From positions 6,510,001 to 6,574,000 of the forward strand of contig NZ_CP030073.1 in assembly GCF_003261055.1 (NCBI RefSeq): a stretch of DNA of 64,000 nt. Reading direction: 5' to 3'. The translations under genes were made by a program, and so were the position numbers. This document shows, piece after piece, positions 18,201 through 26,220 of this stretch. Numbering within the stretch: the first letter of the stretch is position 1; the number at the start of each line of letters is the position of its first letter. This stretch comes from Streptomyces cadmiisoli. GTDB lineage: Bacteria; Actinomycetota; Actinomycetes; Streptomycetales; Streptomycetaceae. The notes under the pieces were generated by a model. The model was not told the origin of the DNA. It searched no databases and saw only the letters and a program-made list of their open reading frames with translations.

Positions 18201-19013
18201 ATGACCGGGCAGGACCCCACCGGACCCATCGGGATCGACACCAGCAAGCCGCATCCCGCGCGCATGTACGACTGGTACCTCGGCGGCAAGGACAACTACC
18301 CGGTCGACGAGGAGATGGGCAAGCAGATGCTGGCCCTCGACCCTCGTGTGCCGGTGATGGCACGGGTCAACCGCGCCTTCATGCACCGCGCCACGCGCTG
18401 GCTGGCCAAGAACGGCGTACGGCAGTTCCTGGACATCGGCACCGGCATACCGACCGAGCCCAACCTGCACCAGATCGCCCAGGGCGTCGCGCCCGACTCG
18501 CGCGTCGTCTACTGCGACAACGACCCCATCGTGCTGGCCCACGCGGCGGCCCTGCTGCGCAGCACTCCCGAGGGCGTGACCGAGTACCTCCAGGCCGACG
18601 TACGGGATCCGGCCACCATCATCGACGGGGCCGGGAAGATCCTGGACCTGAGCCGGCCGGTGGCGCTCTCCCTCGTCGCTCTGCTGCACTTCGTCTCCGA
18701 CGAGGACGGCGCACACGAACTCGTCCGCAGCCTGCTGTCCGAACTGCCCTCCGGCAGCTACCTGATGATGACCCACGCCACCTCCGACTTCACCCCGGAG
18801 GACTCCGCGGCGGCGACCGAGAAGCTGAAGGCAGCGGGCATCACCCTCGCGCTGCGCTCCCGCGACGAGTTCGCCGGCTTCTTCGACGGGCTGGAACTGG
18901 TGGACCCAGGGGTCTCCGTGGTCGACGAGTGGCGTCCGGAACTGGGGGAGCCGGTGCCGGGGCAGGAGAACGGGATCATCCCCGGGTACGGGGCGGTGGG
19001 CCGGAAGCCGTAG
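18201..19013 (+). CDS. S-adenosyl methyltransferase (DUF574 / PF04672 type)
   Basis: The 270-residue protein is of the actinobacterial SAM-dependent methyltransferase family once called DUF574. It has an N-terminal PHPARMYDWYLGGKDNYPVD, motif I as FLDIGTGIPTEPNLHQ, VVYCDNDPIVLAHA, and the late motif PVALSLVALLHFVSDE. Substrates of this expanded Streptomyces family are unknown. These genes often accompany WhiJ/DUF397 pairs, as here. GGAG precedes the ATG at 18201. Together with the ATPase it completes a typical regulatory island. Confidence 0.87.
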   Translation: MTGQDPTGPIGIDTSKPHPARMYDWYLGGKDNYPVDEEMGKQMLALDPRVPVMARVNRAFMHRATRWLAKNGVRQFLDIGTGIPTEPNLHQIAQGVAPDSRVVYCDNDPIVLAHAAALLRSTPEGVTEYLQADVRDPATIIDGAGKILDLSRPVALSLVALLHFVSDEDGAHELVRSLLSELPSGSYLMMTHATSDFTPEDSAAATEKLKAAGITLALRSRDEFAGFFDGLELVDPGVSVVDEWRPELGEPVPGQENGIIPGYGAVGRKP

Positions 19014-19193
19014 GGGCGGCGGGCGCTCGGCTGCGGGGCGAGGCGGGACGGGCCGGGGCTGGGGCGCCTTTCGGCTGTAGGGAAGGGCGCCCGGTGCTCG
19101 GGCCGGGGTGGGGCGTCCTTCGGTTGCGGGCGGGGCCGCCAGGGGTTCGAGGTGGGCGCCGCTCGGTGACCGCGTGCCGCCGCCCGGCCTCGT

Positions 19194-20606
19194 TCACAGC
19201 GGCGGCAGCACCCCGCACAGGGCATCCAGGGCCGCCCCGTACGCGTGGTCCGACGGTGTCGCATAGCCGACCACGAGCCCGTCCGGGGCCGGCATGTCCG
19301 TCGTCGGGTGCCGGAACGCGGCGAGCCCGTCGAGCGCGAGGCCGCGCGACCCGGCCGCCCGCACCGTGGCCCGTTCGGTGCCGGGCGGCAGGCGCAGTAC
19401 CGCGTGCAGCCCGGCGGCGACACCGGTCACCTCGACATGCGGCGCCTGCTCGGCGAGCGCGGCGACCAGACGGTCCCGGCGGCTCCGGTACCGCTGCCGC
19501 ATCCGCCGCACATGACGGTCGTACGCCCCCTCGGCGATGAAGTCGGCGAGCGCCAGCTGGTCCAGGACGCTCGCCCACGCCTCGCGCTCGCCCTTCGCGG
19601 CCAGCACACCGTCGACGTACCGCTCCGGAAGCGCCATCCAGCCCAGCCGCAGCGCGGGTGACATGCTCTTGCTGACCGAACCGATGTGGATCACCCGCTC
19701 CGGGTCGAGGCCCTGGAGCGCGCCGACGGGTTTGCGGTCGTAGCGGAACTCCCCGTCGTAGTCGTCCTCCAGGACCACCCCGCCACGCCCGCGTGCCCAG
19801 TCGACGGCGGCGGCACGACGCGCCGGATGCAGCGGACCGCCCGTCGGGAACTGGTGGGCCGGCGTCAGCAGCACGGCCCGCTCACGCGCAAGCCGGCCGA
19901 CACGGGCACCGTCCGCGTCCAGGGGCAGCGGGACCGTCCGCGCCCCGGCCGCCGCCAGCAACTCCCGGTGGAAACCGAGCCCGTACGCCTCCACGGCCAG
20001 CGGCCCGCGCAGCACCCCGCCGCCGAACAGCAGCCGCAGAGCGTGCGCGAAACCGGAGCAGATCACGATCCGGCCCGGCTCGGTCCGCACTCCGCGCGCG
20101 CGTGCCAGATACTCCGAGAGCGCCTCCCGCAGCTCCGGGCGGCCCGCTGGATCCCCGGGGCCGAACACCTCGTGAGGCGCCTGCTGGATCGCCCGCCGAT
20201 ACGAGGCGAGCCAGGTCGTACGCGGAAACGCCGACGCGTCCGGCGTGCCCTGCCGAAGGTCGTGCCGTGGTCCACGCGCGCGTACCGCCGCTTCTCGTGT
20301 GACACGGGCGGGGGCCCGGAGGGGCTCGGCGCGCTCGGCGACCCGGGTTCCCGCACCCTGGCGGGCCGTGAGCCAGCCCTCCGCGACCAGCTCGGCGTAG
20401 GCGTCGGCCACCGTGTTGCGGGCGACTCCCAGATCGGCGGCCAGTGAACGGTACGGGGGCAGCCGGGTGCCGGGAGCCAGTCGGCCGCCGCGCACGGCCT
20501 CCCGCAGCGCACGAGTCAGCGCGGCCCGCCGCCCGCCCGGCCCGGACAGGTCGAGATGCAGGTCGGCGCCGATCCGCTCCGCGGAATTGACCCACGAATC
20601 CGCCAT
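19194..20606 (-). CDS. MocR-type regulator (GntR HTH fused to aminotransferase)
   Basis: The 470-residue protein joins an N-terminal GntR winged helix (residues about 15-85, LPPYRSLAADLGVARNTVADAYAEL) to a class I aminotransferase-like PLP domain. The Schiff-base lysine is in HIGSVSKSMSPALRLGW and the PLP-contacting Asp/Tyr in VVLEDDYDGEFRYD. MocR/PdxR proteins sense PLP or amino compounds and control adjacent genes. It diverges from a carboxymuconolactone decarboxylase-family gene across only 47 bp, so it very likely controls that gene and itself. A TAGGGT -10 at 20620-20615 suggests an almost leaderless transcript starting near ATG 20606. Confidence 0.9.
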   Translation of the reverse strand: MADSWVNSAERIGADLHLDLSGPGGRRAALTRALREAVRGGRLAPGTRLPPYRSLAADLGVARNTVADAYAELVAEGWLTARQGAGTRVAERAEPLRAPARVTREAAVRARGPRHDLRQGTPDASAFPRTTWLASYRRAIQQAPHEVFGPGDPAGRPELREALSEYLARARGVRTEPGRIVICSGFAHALRLLFGGGVLRGPLAVEAYGLGFHRELLAAAGARTVPLPLDADGARVGRLARERAVLLTPAHQFPTGGPLHPARRAAAVDWARGRGGVVLEDDYDGEFRYDRKPVGALQGLDPERVIHIGSVSKSMSPALRLGWMALPERYVDGVLAAKGEREAWASVLDQLALADFIAEGAYDRHVRRMRQRYRSRRDRLVAALAEQAPHVEVTGVAAGLHAVLRLPPGTERATVRAAGSRGLALDGLAAFRHPTTDMPAPDGLVVGYATPSDHAYGAALDALCGVLPPL

Positions 20607-20653
20607 GGAAATGCACCCTACAGCCAGTCTTTGCGGCTCATAGGTTGAGTGGC
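20607..20653. promoter_or_regulatory. Overlapping divergent promoters, MocR / CMD pair
   Basis: Within 47 bp the reverse strand carries TAGGGT (20620-20615) and the forward strand TAGGTT (20641-20646). Each would start transcription within two bases of the respective ATG. The forward -35 region overlaps the reverse -10. An AGCC-N9-GGCT inverted repeat (20623-20639) lies between them. Confidence 0.5.
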
Positions 20654-21154
20654 ATGACGACGAACACGACCGCAACCGCCCCCGCCCCGACCGCGCTCGA
20701 CGCGAGCCGCCTCGACCTCGCCAAGTCCGCCCCGAAGGTCTTCCGCGCCCTCATCGGCTTCGACGCCGCCGCCCGCGAGGGGCTCGACCCCGCGCTCGTC
20801 GAACTCGTCCAGATCCGCGCCTCGCATCTCAACCACTGCGCCTACTGCCTTCACATGCACACCAACGACGCCCGCAAGGCCGGTGAGAGCGAGGACCGGC
20901 TGCACATGGTCGCCGTGTGGCGCGAGGCGCGGCACTTCTTCACCGAGCGGGAGCAGGCCGCCCTCGCCCTCACCGAGGCCGTGACCCTGGTGGCGGACGG
21001 CGGCGTCCCCGACGACGTCCACGCCCGCGCCGCCGCCCACTTCGACGAGCGCGAACGGGCGCACCTGCTGGCCCTGATCCTCACGATCAACACCTGGAAC
21101 CGGGTGGCCCTGGCGACGGGCAAGGTGGCGGGGACGGACGAGCGCGGCAACTGA
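20654..21154 (+). CDS. Carboxymuconolactone decarboxylase family (AhpD-like) protein
   Basis: This 166-residue all-helical protein has the AhpD-type redox motif H-N-H-C-A-Y-C-L-H-M-H (residues about 59-69), that is HxxCxxCxxxH. It therefore belongs to the peroxidase-partner branch of the CMD family rather than to true decarboxylases. Disulfide reductase or alkylhydroperoxidase activity is likely. The ATG at 20654 sits eight bases after a TAGGTT -10, implying leaderless translation. Control by the divergent MocR protein is expected from this recurrent Streptomyces arrangement. Confidence 0.87.
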   Translation: MTTNTTATAPAPTALDASRLDLAKSAPKVFRALIGFDAAAREGLDPALVELVQIRASHLNHCAYCLHMHTNDARKAGESEDRLHMVAVWREARHFFTEREQAALALTEAVTLVADGGVPDDVHARAAAHFDERERAHLLALILTINTWNRVALATGKVAGTDERGN

Positions 21155-21218
21155 GGCCGGCCGCGGACGGTTCGGCGCGGATCCGGTTCGCCGGGGGCCG
21201 TCCGCCGGGTCGGGGGCT

Positions 21219-22706
21219 TCAGACCCGCATGGGCCGGTCGTACGGCCCGATCGGTGCCGGCAGTGTCGCGCTCCCCGTGAGATGGCGGTCCACGGCCGCC
21301 GCCACCGCCCGCCCCTCCGCGATCGCCCACACGATCAGCGACTGCCCGCGCGCGGCGTCCCCGGCGGCGAACACCCCGGGGACATTGGTGGCGAACCCTG
21401 CGTCCCGCGCGATCGTGCCGCGCCGCTCCAGCCTCAGCCCCAACTGGTCGATGAGCCCGTCCTGCCGGTCGGGCCCGGAGAAACCCAGCGCCAGCAGCAC
21501 CATGTCCGCGGGCAGCTCACGGCCCGTGTCCGGGAGAGGGCGTCGCCCCGCGTCCACCTCGACGAGGTGCAACGACCTCACGTGCCCGCCGGCGTCGCCG
21601 GTGAAGCGGAGCGTCGACGCCGCGAACAACCGCGCGTCGGCGTGCGCGGCCGGCGCGGTCCGCAGATCGCCGGCCTCCTCGTGCGCGGCCGACATCCGGT
21701 AGATCTTCGGATACGTCGGCCAGGGCTCGGCGTCCTCGTCGCGTTCCTCGCCGGGCTGGGTGTAGATGTCCAGCTGCGTCACGGACGCGGCGCGCTGCCG
21801 TACGGCGGTGCCGAGGCAGTCCGCCCCGGTGTCGCCGCCCCCGACGATCACGACATGCCTCCCGGCCGCGGACAGCGGGGAGACCTCCAGATCACCCTCG
21901 CAGACCCGGTTCGCCAGCGGCAGGTACTCCATCGCCTGATGAATTCCCGCCAGCTCCCGGCCGGTCACCGGCAGTTCACGCCACGCGGTCGCCCCGGTCG
22001 CGATCACCACGGCGTCGTAGCGCGACCGCAGCTCCAGGGCGCCGATGTCCCTGCCCACCACGGTCGACGTCCGGAACTTGGTCCCCTCCGCCTCCATCTG
22101 CTCCAGCCGCCGCTCGAGATGATGCTTCTCCATCTTGAACTCCGGGATGCCGTACCGCATCAGCCCGCCCAGCCGGTCGTCCCGCTCGTACACCGCCACG
22201 GTGTGACCCGCCCGCGTCAGCTGCTGGGCCGCCGCCAGCCCCGTGGGACCCGAACCGATCACCGCGACCGTGCTCCCGCTCAGCCGCTCCGGCGGCCGCG
22301 GCGGAGCGAAGCCCTCCGCCCAGGCCCGATCGGCTATCGCGCACTCGACGTTCTTGATCGTGACCGCCGGCTGGTTGATGGCGAGCACACACCCCGCCTC
22401 GCACGGGGCGGGACACAGCCGTCCGGTGAACTCCGGGAAGTTGTTGGTGGCGTGCAGCCGGTCGCTCGCCGCCCGCCAGTCGTCGCGGGAGACCAGGTCG
22501 TTCCACTCCGGGATCAGGTTGCCCAGCGGGCAGGCCTCGTGGCAGAACGGCACGCCGCAGTCCATGCAGCGGTCGGCCTGCTTGTTGATGATGGGCAGCA
22601 GCGCGCCCGGCACGTAGACCTCGTTCCAGTCCCGCACCCGTTCCTCGACGGGCCGGCGGGGCCAGTCCTGGCGAGGGGTGGTCATGAAACCCTTGGGATC
22701 GGCCAT
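21219..22706 (-). CDS. gltD: Glutamate synthase small-subunit-like oxidoreductase (orphan GltD)
   Basis: The 495-residue protein is a full GltD. It has an N-terminal 4Fe-4S region (CMDCGVPFCHEACPLGNLIPEW, then CPAPCEAGC), the FAD-binding VAVIGSGPTGLAAA near residue 145 and the NADPH-binding VVIVGGGDTGADCLG near residue 285. The C-terminal FAD loop is GVFAAGDAARGQSLIVWAI. In glutamate synthase it passes electrons from NADPH to GltB for glutamine:2-oxoglutarate amidotransfer. No gltB is adjacent, so it is either a second copy or feeds electrons to another partner. It starts at ATG 22706. Confidence 0.9.
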   Translation of the reverse strand: MADPKGFMTTPRQDWPRRPVEERVRDWNEVYVPGALLPIINKQADRCMDCGVPFCHEACPLGNLIPEWNDLVSRDDWRAASDRLHATNNFPEFTGRLCPAPCEAGCVLAINQPAVTIKNVECAIADRAWAEGFAPPRPPERLSGSTVAVIGSGPTGLAAAQQLTRAGHTVAVYERDDRLGGLMRYGIPEFKMEKHHLERRLEQMEAEGTKFRTSTVVGRDIGALELRSRYDAVVIATGATAWRELPVTGRELAGIHQAMEYLPLANRVCEGDLEVSPLSAAGRHVVIVGGGDTGADCLGTAVRQRAASVTQLDIYTQPGEERDEDAEPWPTYPKIYRMSAAHEEAGDLRTAPAAHADARLFAASTLRFTGDAGGHVRSLHLVEVDAGRRPLPDTGRELPADMVLLALGFSGPDRQDGLIDQLGLRLERRGTIARDAGFATNVPGVFAAGDAARGQSLIVWAIAEGRAVAAAVDRHLTGSATLPAPIGPYDRPMRV

Positions 22707-22881
22707 GGCCGTCTCCCTTGCGTACGCGTACGACAGCCCGTGAGACCCCGGGCGGCACCCTTCCAGCCACGATACGTCCCGTCCGCCACAGGCGCAGAGC
22801 GCGCGACAGCGCTTTCGGCGGCGGCTGCTCAGGACCGCCCCGGCAGGCCCGTCTCCTCGGCATCTCGTGGTGGCGGCGCTG

Positions 22882-23361
22882 TCATGCGACGGCCAGCACG
22901 TACGCCACGGCCGCCGCGGCCGAGGCCACCATGCGGACGTGGTTCCACGCCGTCCACTCCCTGACGTACCGACGCCAGTACGCGGCCGCCTCCGACGTCC
23001 CCGCGTCCAGTTCGACCAGCGCGTTGTTGCGCGGCACGTTCGCCCCCATGGTCACTGCGAACGAGCCGAACAGATACAACGCGCTGCCCACCAGCAACTC
23101 CACCGCCCCCTCGTCCGGCCACACCACCAGCGTCACGACGGCGATCGCCGCGCACAGCAGCGCCGAACCGAGGAAGACGACCATGAAGGCCGGCCGCACC
23201 GCGGTCACATTGATCGCCTTCATGGCGGCCACGCCCTGCGCGGGCGTCAGCGCCGCCAGACCTCGCATCACGAACGTCGAGAAGGCGCAGAACACCCCGG
23301 CCACCAGGCCGGTCCCGAGCACTCCCAGCACCGTCAGCACGAAGTACGGCCCATCGATCAT
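22882..23361 (-). CDS. DUF1772 family membrane protein
   Basis: This 159-residue protein has four hydrophobic segments. The DUF1772/anthrone-oxygenase-like pattern shows as GVFCAFSTFVMRGLAAL, AINVTAVRPAFMVVFLGSALL, VPRNNALVEL and YVREWTAWNHVRMVASAAAA. Some family members oxidise anthrones in polyketide pathways; many, like this one, have no biosynthetic context, and its role is unknown. The ATG at 23361 has GAGGGG four nt upstream. It is co-oriented with gltD, 175 bp away. Confidence 0.82.
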   Translation of the reverse strand: MIDGPYFVLTVLGVLGTGLVAGVFCAFSTFVMRGLAALTPAQGVAAMKAINVTAVRPAFMVVFLGSALLCAAIAVVTLVVWPDEGAVELLVGSALYLFGSFAVTMGANVPRNNALVELDAGTSEAAAYWRRYVREWTAWNHVRMVASAAAAVAYVLAVA

Positions 23362-23627
23362 GTCGCCCCTCATCCCTCGTCTCCCGCATCGGTCCGGGCC
23401 GGGGTCCGGAACCGGCGCCTCGGCCCGCCCGCACCGCCCACCCACAGTGAATCCCCCCGCGCGAACGCGGACCATGCGCCGTCGCCGCACGCCCATGAGC
23501 GAGCGTCCACCCGCCCGCGGCGGGGTGGCTTGGAGTGGGCAGTGCCGTTACGGGCCCGGGGCCCGCGGTGCCCCGGCGTCACCTGCCCGGGGCGGCGGGT
23601 TCTGGCACCCTCGGGCGGCTCGCCCAC

Positions 23628-24347
23628 TCACCCGACGGAGTCGACCCCTGCCTCCCGCCACCCCCGCAGCACCGTCTCCACGGCCGGGGCGATACGCCGC
23701 CGGGCCTCGTATCTCGACACCCCGCCCATCAGCAACCGGTCGTACGGCGTGTCCAGATGCCGTACGGCCGCCACGACCGCCGACGTGACCGCACCCTCGG
23801 TGAGTGCCCGCCCTGCCGCACTCCGGCCCACACGCCCACTGCCCCGCACGGAGGCATGCGCCGCGATGGCCCTCGCCCGCTCGCCCGGGCAGCCGGGAAA
23901 CAGCCGCAGGATCTCCGCCGTGAACACCTCGGTGAACCGCGTGTCCTCGGCCGCCCTGCGCCGGGCGTCCCGCGCCCGTCGCCGTCGCCGTGCCTCCGCG
24001 TCCGCCAGACACCGCTCCTCGGCCCTGGCCAGTCCCGCCTCCTCGACGAGGACCCCCTGATGCTCGTACCGACCCCCGCGTCGGTTGAACCGCACCACGA
24101 CCACCGACAGCGTGCTCTCCTCCCGCGCCCGTAGCGTCAGCGCTGTGTCCCCGCGCGACAGGAACACCAGATGCCCGAGGTCGGCACAGTCGAGACAGCG
24201 CGGCGCACCCCCTTCGAGGACGAGCAGCGACAGCGGCCCGCGGCGGCAGGCCGAGCAGCGCGTCTTCTTCAGCGGCTGAACGGCGACAAATCCGGTACGG
24301 GGTGGGGGAGCCACGGGCGTTGCGGAGGGAGCCATGGGCACTGCCAT
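23628..24347 (-). CDS. DUF2293 domain protein
   Basis: The 239-residue protein has a zinc-ribbon-like N-terminus (CSACRRGPLSLLVLEGGAPRCLDCADLGHLVFL; four Cys in two CxxC pairs at about residues 32-55), a basic central coiled stretch, and a C-terminal DUF2293 domain (FPGCPGERARAIAAHASVRGSGRVGRSAAGRALTEGAV, ending in HLDTPYDRLLMGG). DUF2293 is found in actinobacteria and fungi without known function; the cysteines and basic residues hint at nucleic-acid binding. ATG 24347 is used, with ATG 24335 also possible. It diverges from the uridine-kinase-like gene. Confidence 0.78.
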   Translation of the reverse strand: MAVPMAPSATPVAPPPRTGFVAVQPLKKTRCSACRRGPLSLLVLEGGAPRCLDCADLGHLVFLSRGDTALTLRAREESTLSVVVVRFNRRGGRYEHQGVLVEEAGLARAEERCLADAEARRRRRARDARRRAAEDTRFTEVFTAEILRLFPGCPGERARAIAAHASVRGSGRVGRSAAGRALTEGAVTSAVVAAVRHLDTPYDRLLMGGVSRYEARRRIAPAVETVLRGWREAGVDSVG

Positions 24348-24440
24348 GTTCGCTTCATGCCCGCGGGGCCCCAGGGTCTACTCCGGGCCGCCACCGAGGC
24401 TCTGGGCCCGGGGCCCCCACCTGGGGGGCATCATGGCTCT

Positions 24441-25073
24441 GTGCGACTTGAAGCGATCACCTGGGACCTGCTCGGCGAACGCCTTGCCGAGCGCCTGCTC
24501 CACCTGGAGCCGGCCGACGGCAGTCCCTGGCCGCGCATCGCCTTCGACGGCGCCCCGGCGGCCCGGCCCGGAGAACTCGCCCAGCGCGTCCACGAAGCGC
24601 TGCGCCTTCACGGGCGTCCGTCGCTGGTCGTCGGCACCGAGGGGTTTTTGCGCCCCGCATCTCTGCGTCTGGAGCACGGCCATCAGGACGTGGACTCCTA
24701 CTACGACGACTGGTTCGACACCGGCGCGCTGTGGCGCGAGGTCTTCGGTCCCCTCGAACCTGGTGGGAACGGCCGGGTCCTGCCCGATCTGCGCGACCCG
24801 GCCACCGACCGCGCCACCCGCAGTCCGTACGCCCAACTCGCACCCGGTGGCTATTTGTTGCTGCACGGCCCCCTCCTGCTGCGTCACTGGTTCCCCTTCG
24901 ACCTGACCATCCACCTTCTCCTCTCGCCCGGCGCGCTGCGCCGCCGCACCCCGGAGTCCGACCACTGGACCCTGCCCGCGTTCGAGCGCTACGAGCACGA
25001 GACCGACCCCGCGGGCACGGCCGACGTCCTGGTGCGCGCCGACGATCCACGCCGACCGGCATGGAACGGCTGA
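24441..25073 (+). CDS. Uridine-kinase-like protein with degenerate P-loop
   Basis: This 210-residue protein is of the actinobacterial group usually labelled uridine kinase. It has the RPASLRLEHGHQDVDSYYDDWFDTGALWREV and PGGYLLLHGPLLLRHWFPFDLTIHLLLS segments that line the substrate pocket in phosphoribulokinase/uridine kinase folds. The expected GxxGxGKS loop is replaced by IAFDGAPAARPGELA at residues about 33-47, with no lysine, so ATP-dependent kinase activity is doubtful. The GTG at 24441 is used; no clear Shine-Dalgarno precedes it. Confidence 0.7.
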   Translation: MRLEAITWDLLGERLAERLLHLEPADGSPWPRIAFDGAPAARPGELAQRVHEALRLHGRPSLVVGTEGFLRPASLRLEHGHQDVDSYYDDWFDTGALWREVFGPLEPGGNGRVLPDLRDPATDRATRSPYAQLAPGGYLLLHGPLLLRHWFPFDLTIHLLLSPGALRRRTPESDHWTLPAFERYEHETDPAGTADVLVRADDPRRPAWNG

Positions 25074-25110
25074 GCGGCTGCCCGAGCCTGGCCGGACTCC
25101 GGTGTCCGAA

Positions 25111-25163
25111 TCACCTGACATCACCTGCACATCACCTGACAGTTGAATGCGCGTGCATGTAAT
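25111..25163 (+). promoter_or_regulatory. Promoter with phased TCACCTG repeats before the PPOX gene
   Basis: CTGACA (25136-25141) and TGTAAT (25158-25163) are spaced 16 bp, a good sigma-70 type match, putting the start within a few bases of ATG 25173. Three TCACCTG repeats begin at 25111, 25121 and 25132, in near helical phase, the last overlapping the -35 box. Confidence 0.6.
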
Positions 25164-25172
25164 CTCCGGCGT

Positions 25173-25598
25173 ATGACGACTTCGGCATCCGCTGCTCCGG
25201 CATCCCCCGTCCCCTTCGACGACTCGGTGCGTGCCCTTCTCGACGGCAAGAACTTCGTCAGCGTCGCCACCATCGGCCCCGACGGCGCCCCGCAGAACTC
25301 GGTGGTCTGGGTGAAGCGCGAGGGTGACACCGTGCTCTTCTCCTCCACGGACGGTCGTCAGAAGGTGCGCAACCTCCGGCGCGACCCCCGCATCAGCCTG
25401 TCGGTCTTCGATCTCACCGACCCCTACACCTCCGTCGAGATCCGCGGCACCGCCGAGATCCTCCCGGACGACGACAAGAGGCTCCCTCGAGAGCTCTCCC
25501 ACAAGTACCTCGGCATCGACCCTCCCGCCGAGAAGGACGACGAGGTCCGCGTGATCATCCGGATCGTGCCGCGGAAGGTCATCGGCTTCTCCGTCTGA
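25173..25598 (+). CDS. PPOX-class F420/flavin-dependent oxidoreductase
   Basis: The 141-residue split-barrel protein shows the pyridoxamine 5'-phosphate oxidase-like fold: VSVATIGPDGAPQNSVVWVKREGD, VLFSSTDGRQKVRNLRRDPRISLSVFD and the C-terminal RVIIRIVPRKVIGFSV. The actinobacterial members of this size generally bind F420 or a flavin/haem; substrate and cofactor cannot be distinguished by eye. The near-leaderless ATG follows a strong promoter with phased repeats, so expression is probably regulated. Confidence 0.85.
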   Translation: MTTSASAAPASPVPFDDSVRALLDGKNFVSVATIGPDGAPQNSVVWVKREGDTVLFSSTDGRQKVRNLRRDPRISLSVFDLTDPYTSVEIRGTAEILPDDDKRLPRELSHKYLGIDPPAEKDDEVRVIIRIVPRKVIGFSV

Positions 25599-25730
25599 GT
25601 GCCTTCCGGGGGCGGCCGACCGGCGGGGAGCTCCGGGTGCGGGCGCCCGGCGCCCCGGCGAGAATGTAGGGCGCCGGGACTAGCGGTGTGTCCTGCGCCG
25701 CGCCGGCCGTCCGGCATCGGGAGGTACTCC

Positions 25731-26159
25731 ATGACCACTGCCGGAGACATCATGCACCGTGGTGCCCAGTGGATCCCCGTCCACGAGACCCTGGACCGCG
25801 CCGCCCAGCTGATGCGTGAGCTCAACGTCGGAGCCCTGCCCATCAGTGACGAGAACGAACGGCTCTGCGGCATCCTCACCGACCGGGACATCGTGGTCGG
25901 CTGCGTGGCCATGGGTCACGACCCGTCCAAGATCACGGCGGGTGAGATGGCCCAGGGCACGCCGCGCTGGATCGACGCGGGCGCCGATGTCAGCGAGGTG
26001 CTCCAGGAGATGGAGGACCACCAGATCCGCCGGCTTCCCGTCATCGAGAACAAGCGTCTGGTAGGCATGATCAGCGAGGCCGATCTCGCCCAGCACCTGA
26101 CGGAGGACCAGATCGCCTCCTGGGTCGAGCGGGTCTACTCCGTGAGCACGGCGCGCTGA
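25731..26159 (+). CDS. CBS-domain pair protein
   Basis: This 142-residue protein is a stand-alone Bateman module. CBS 1 spans about residues 5-62 (WIPVHETLDRAAQLMRELNVGALPISDEN...GILTDRDIV) and CBS 2 about 74-128 (DAGADVSEVLQEMEDHQIRRLPVIENKRLVGMISEADL). Such modules bind adenosine nucleotides and signal energy state or stress. GGGAGG lies six nt before ATG 25731. It faces corA (convergent), and no catalytic domain is attached. Confidence 0.9.
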   Translation: MTTAGDIMHRGAQWIPVHETLDRAAQLMRELNVGALPISDENERLCGILTDRDIVVGCVAMGHDPSKITAGEMAQGTPRWIDAGADVSEVLQEMEDHQIRRLPVIENKRLVGMISEADLAQHLTEDQIASWVERVYSVSTAR

Positions 26160-26220
26160 CCTCGGGCCCTGTCTCGCCGGTGCCGCGGCCGTCCTGCCCG
26201 CGGCACCTCACCGTCTGTGC

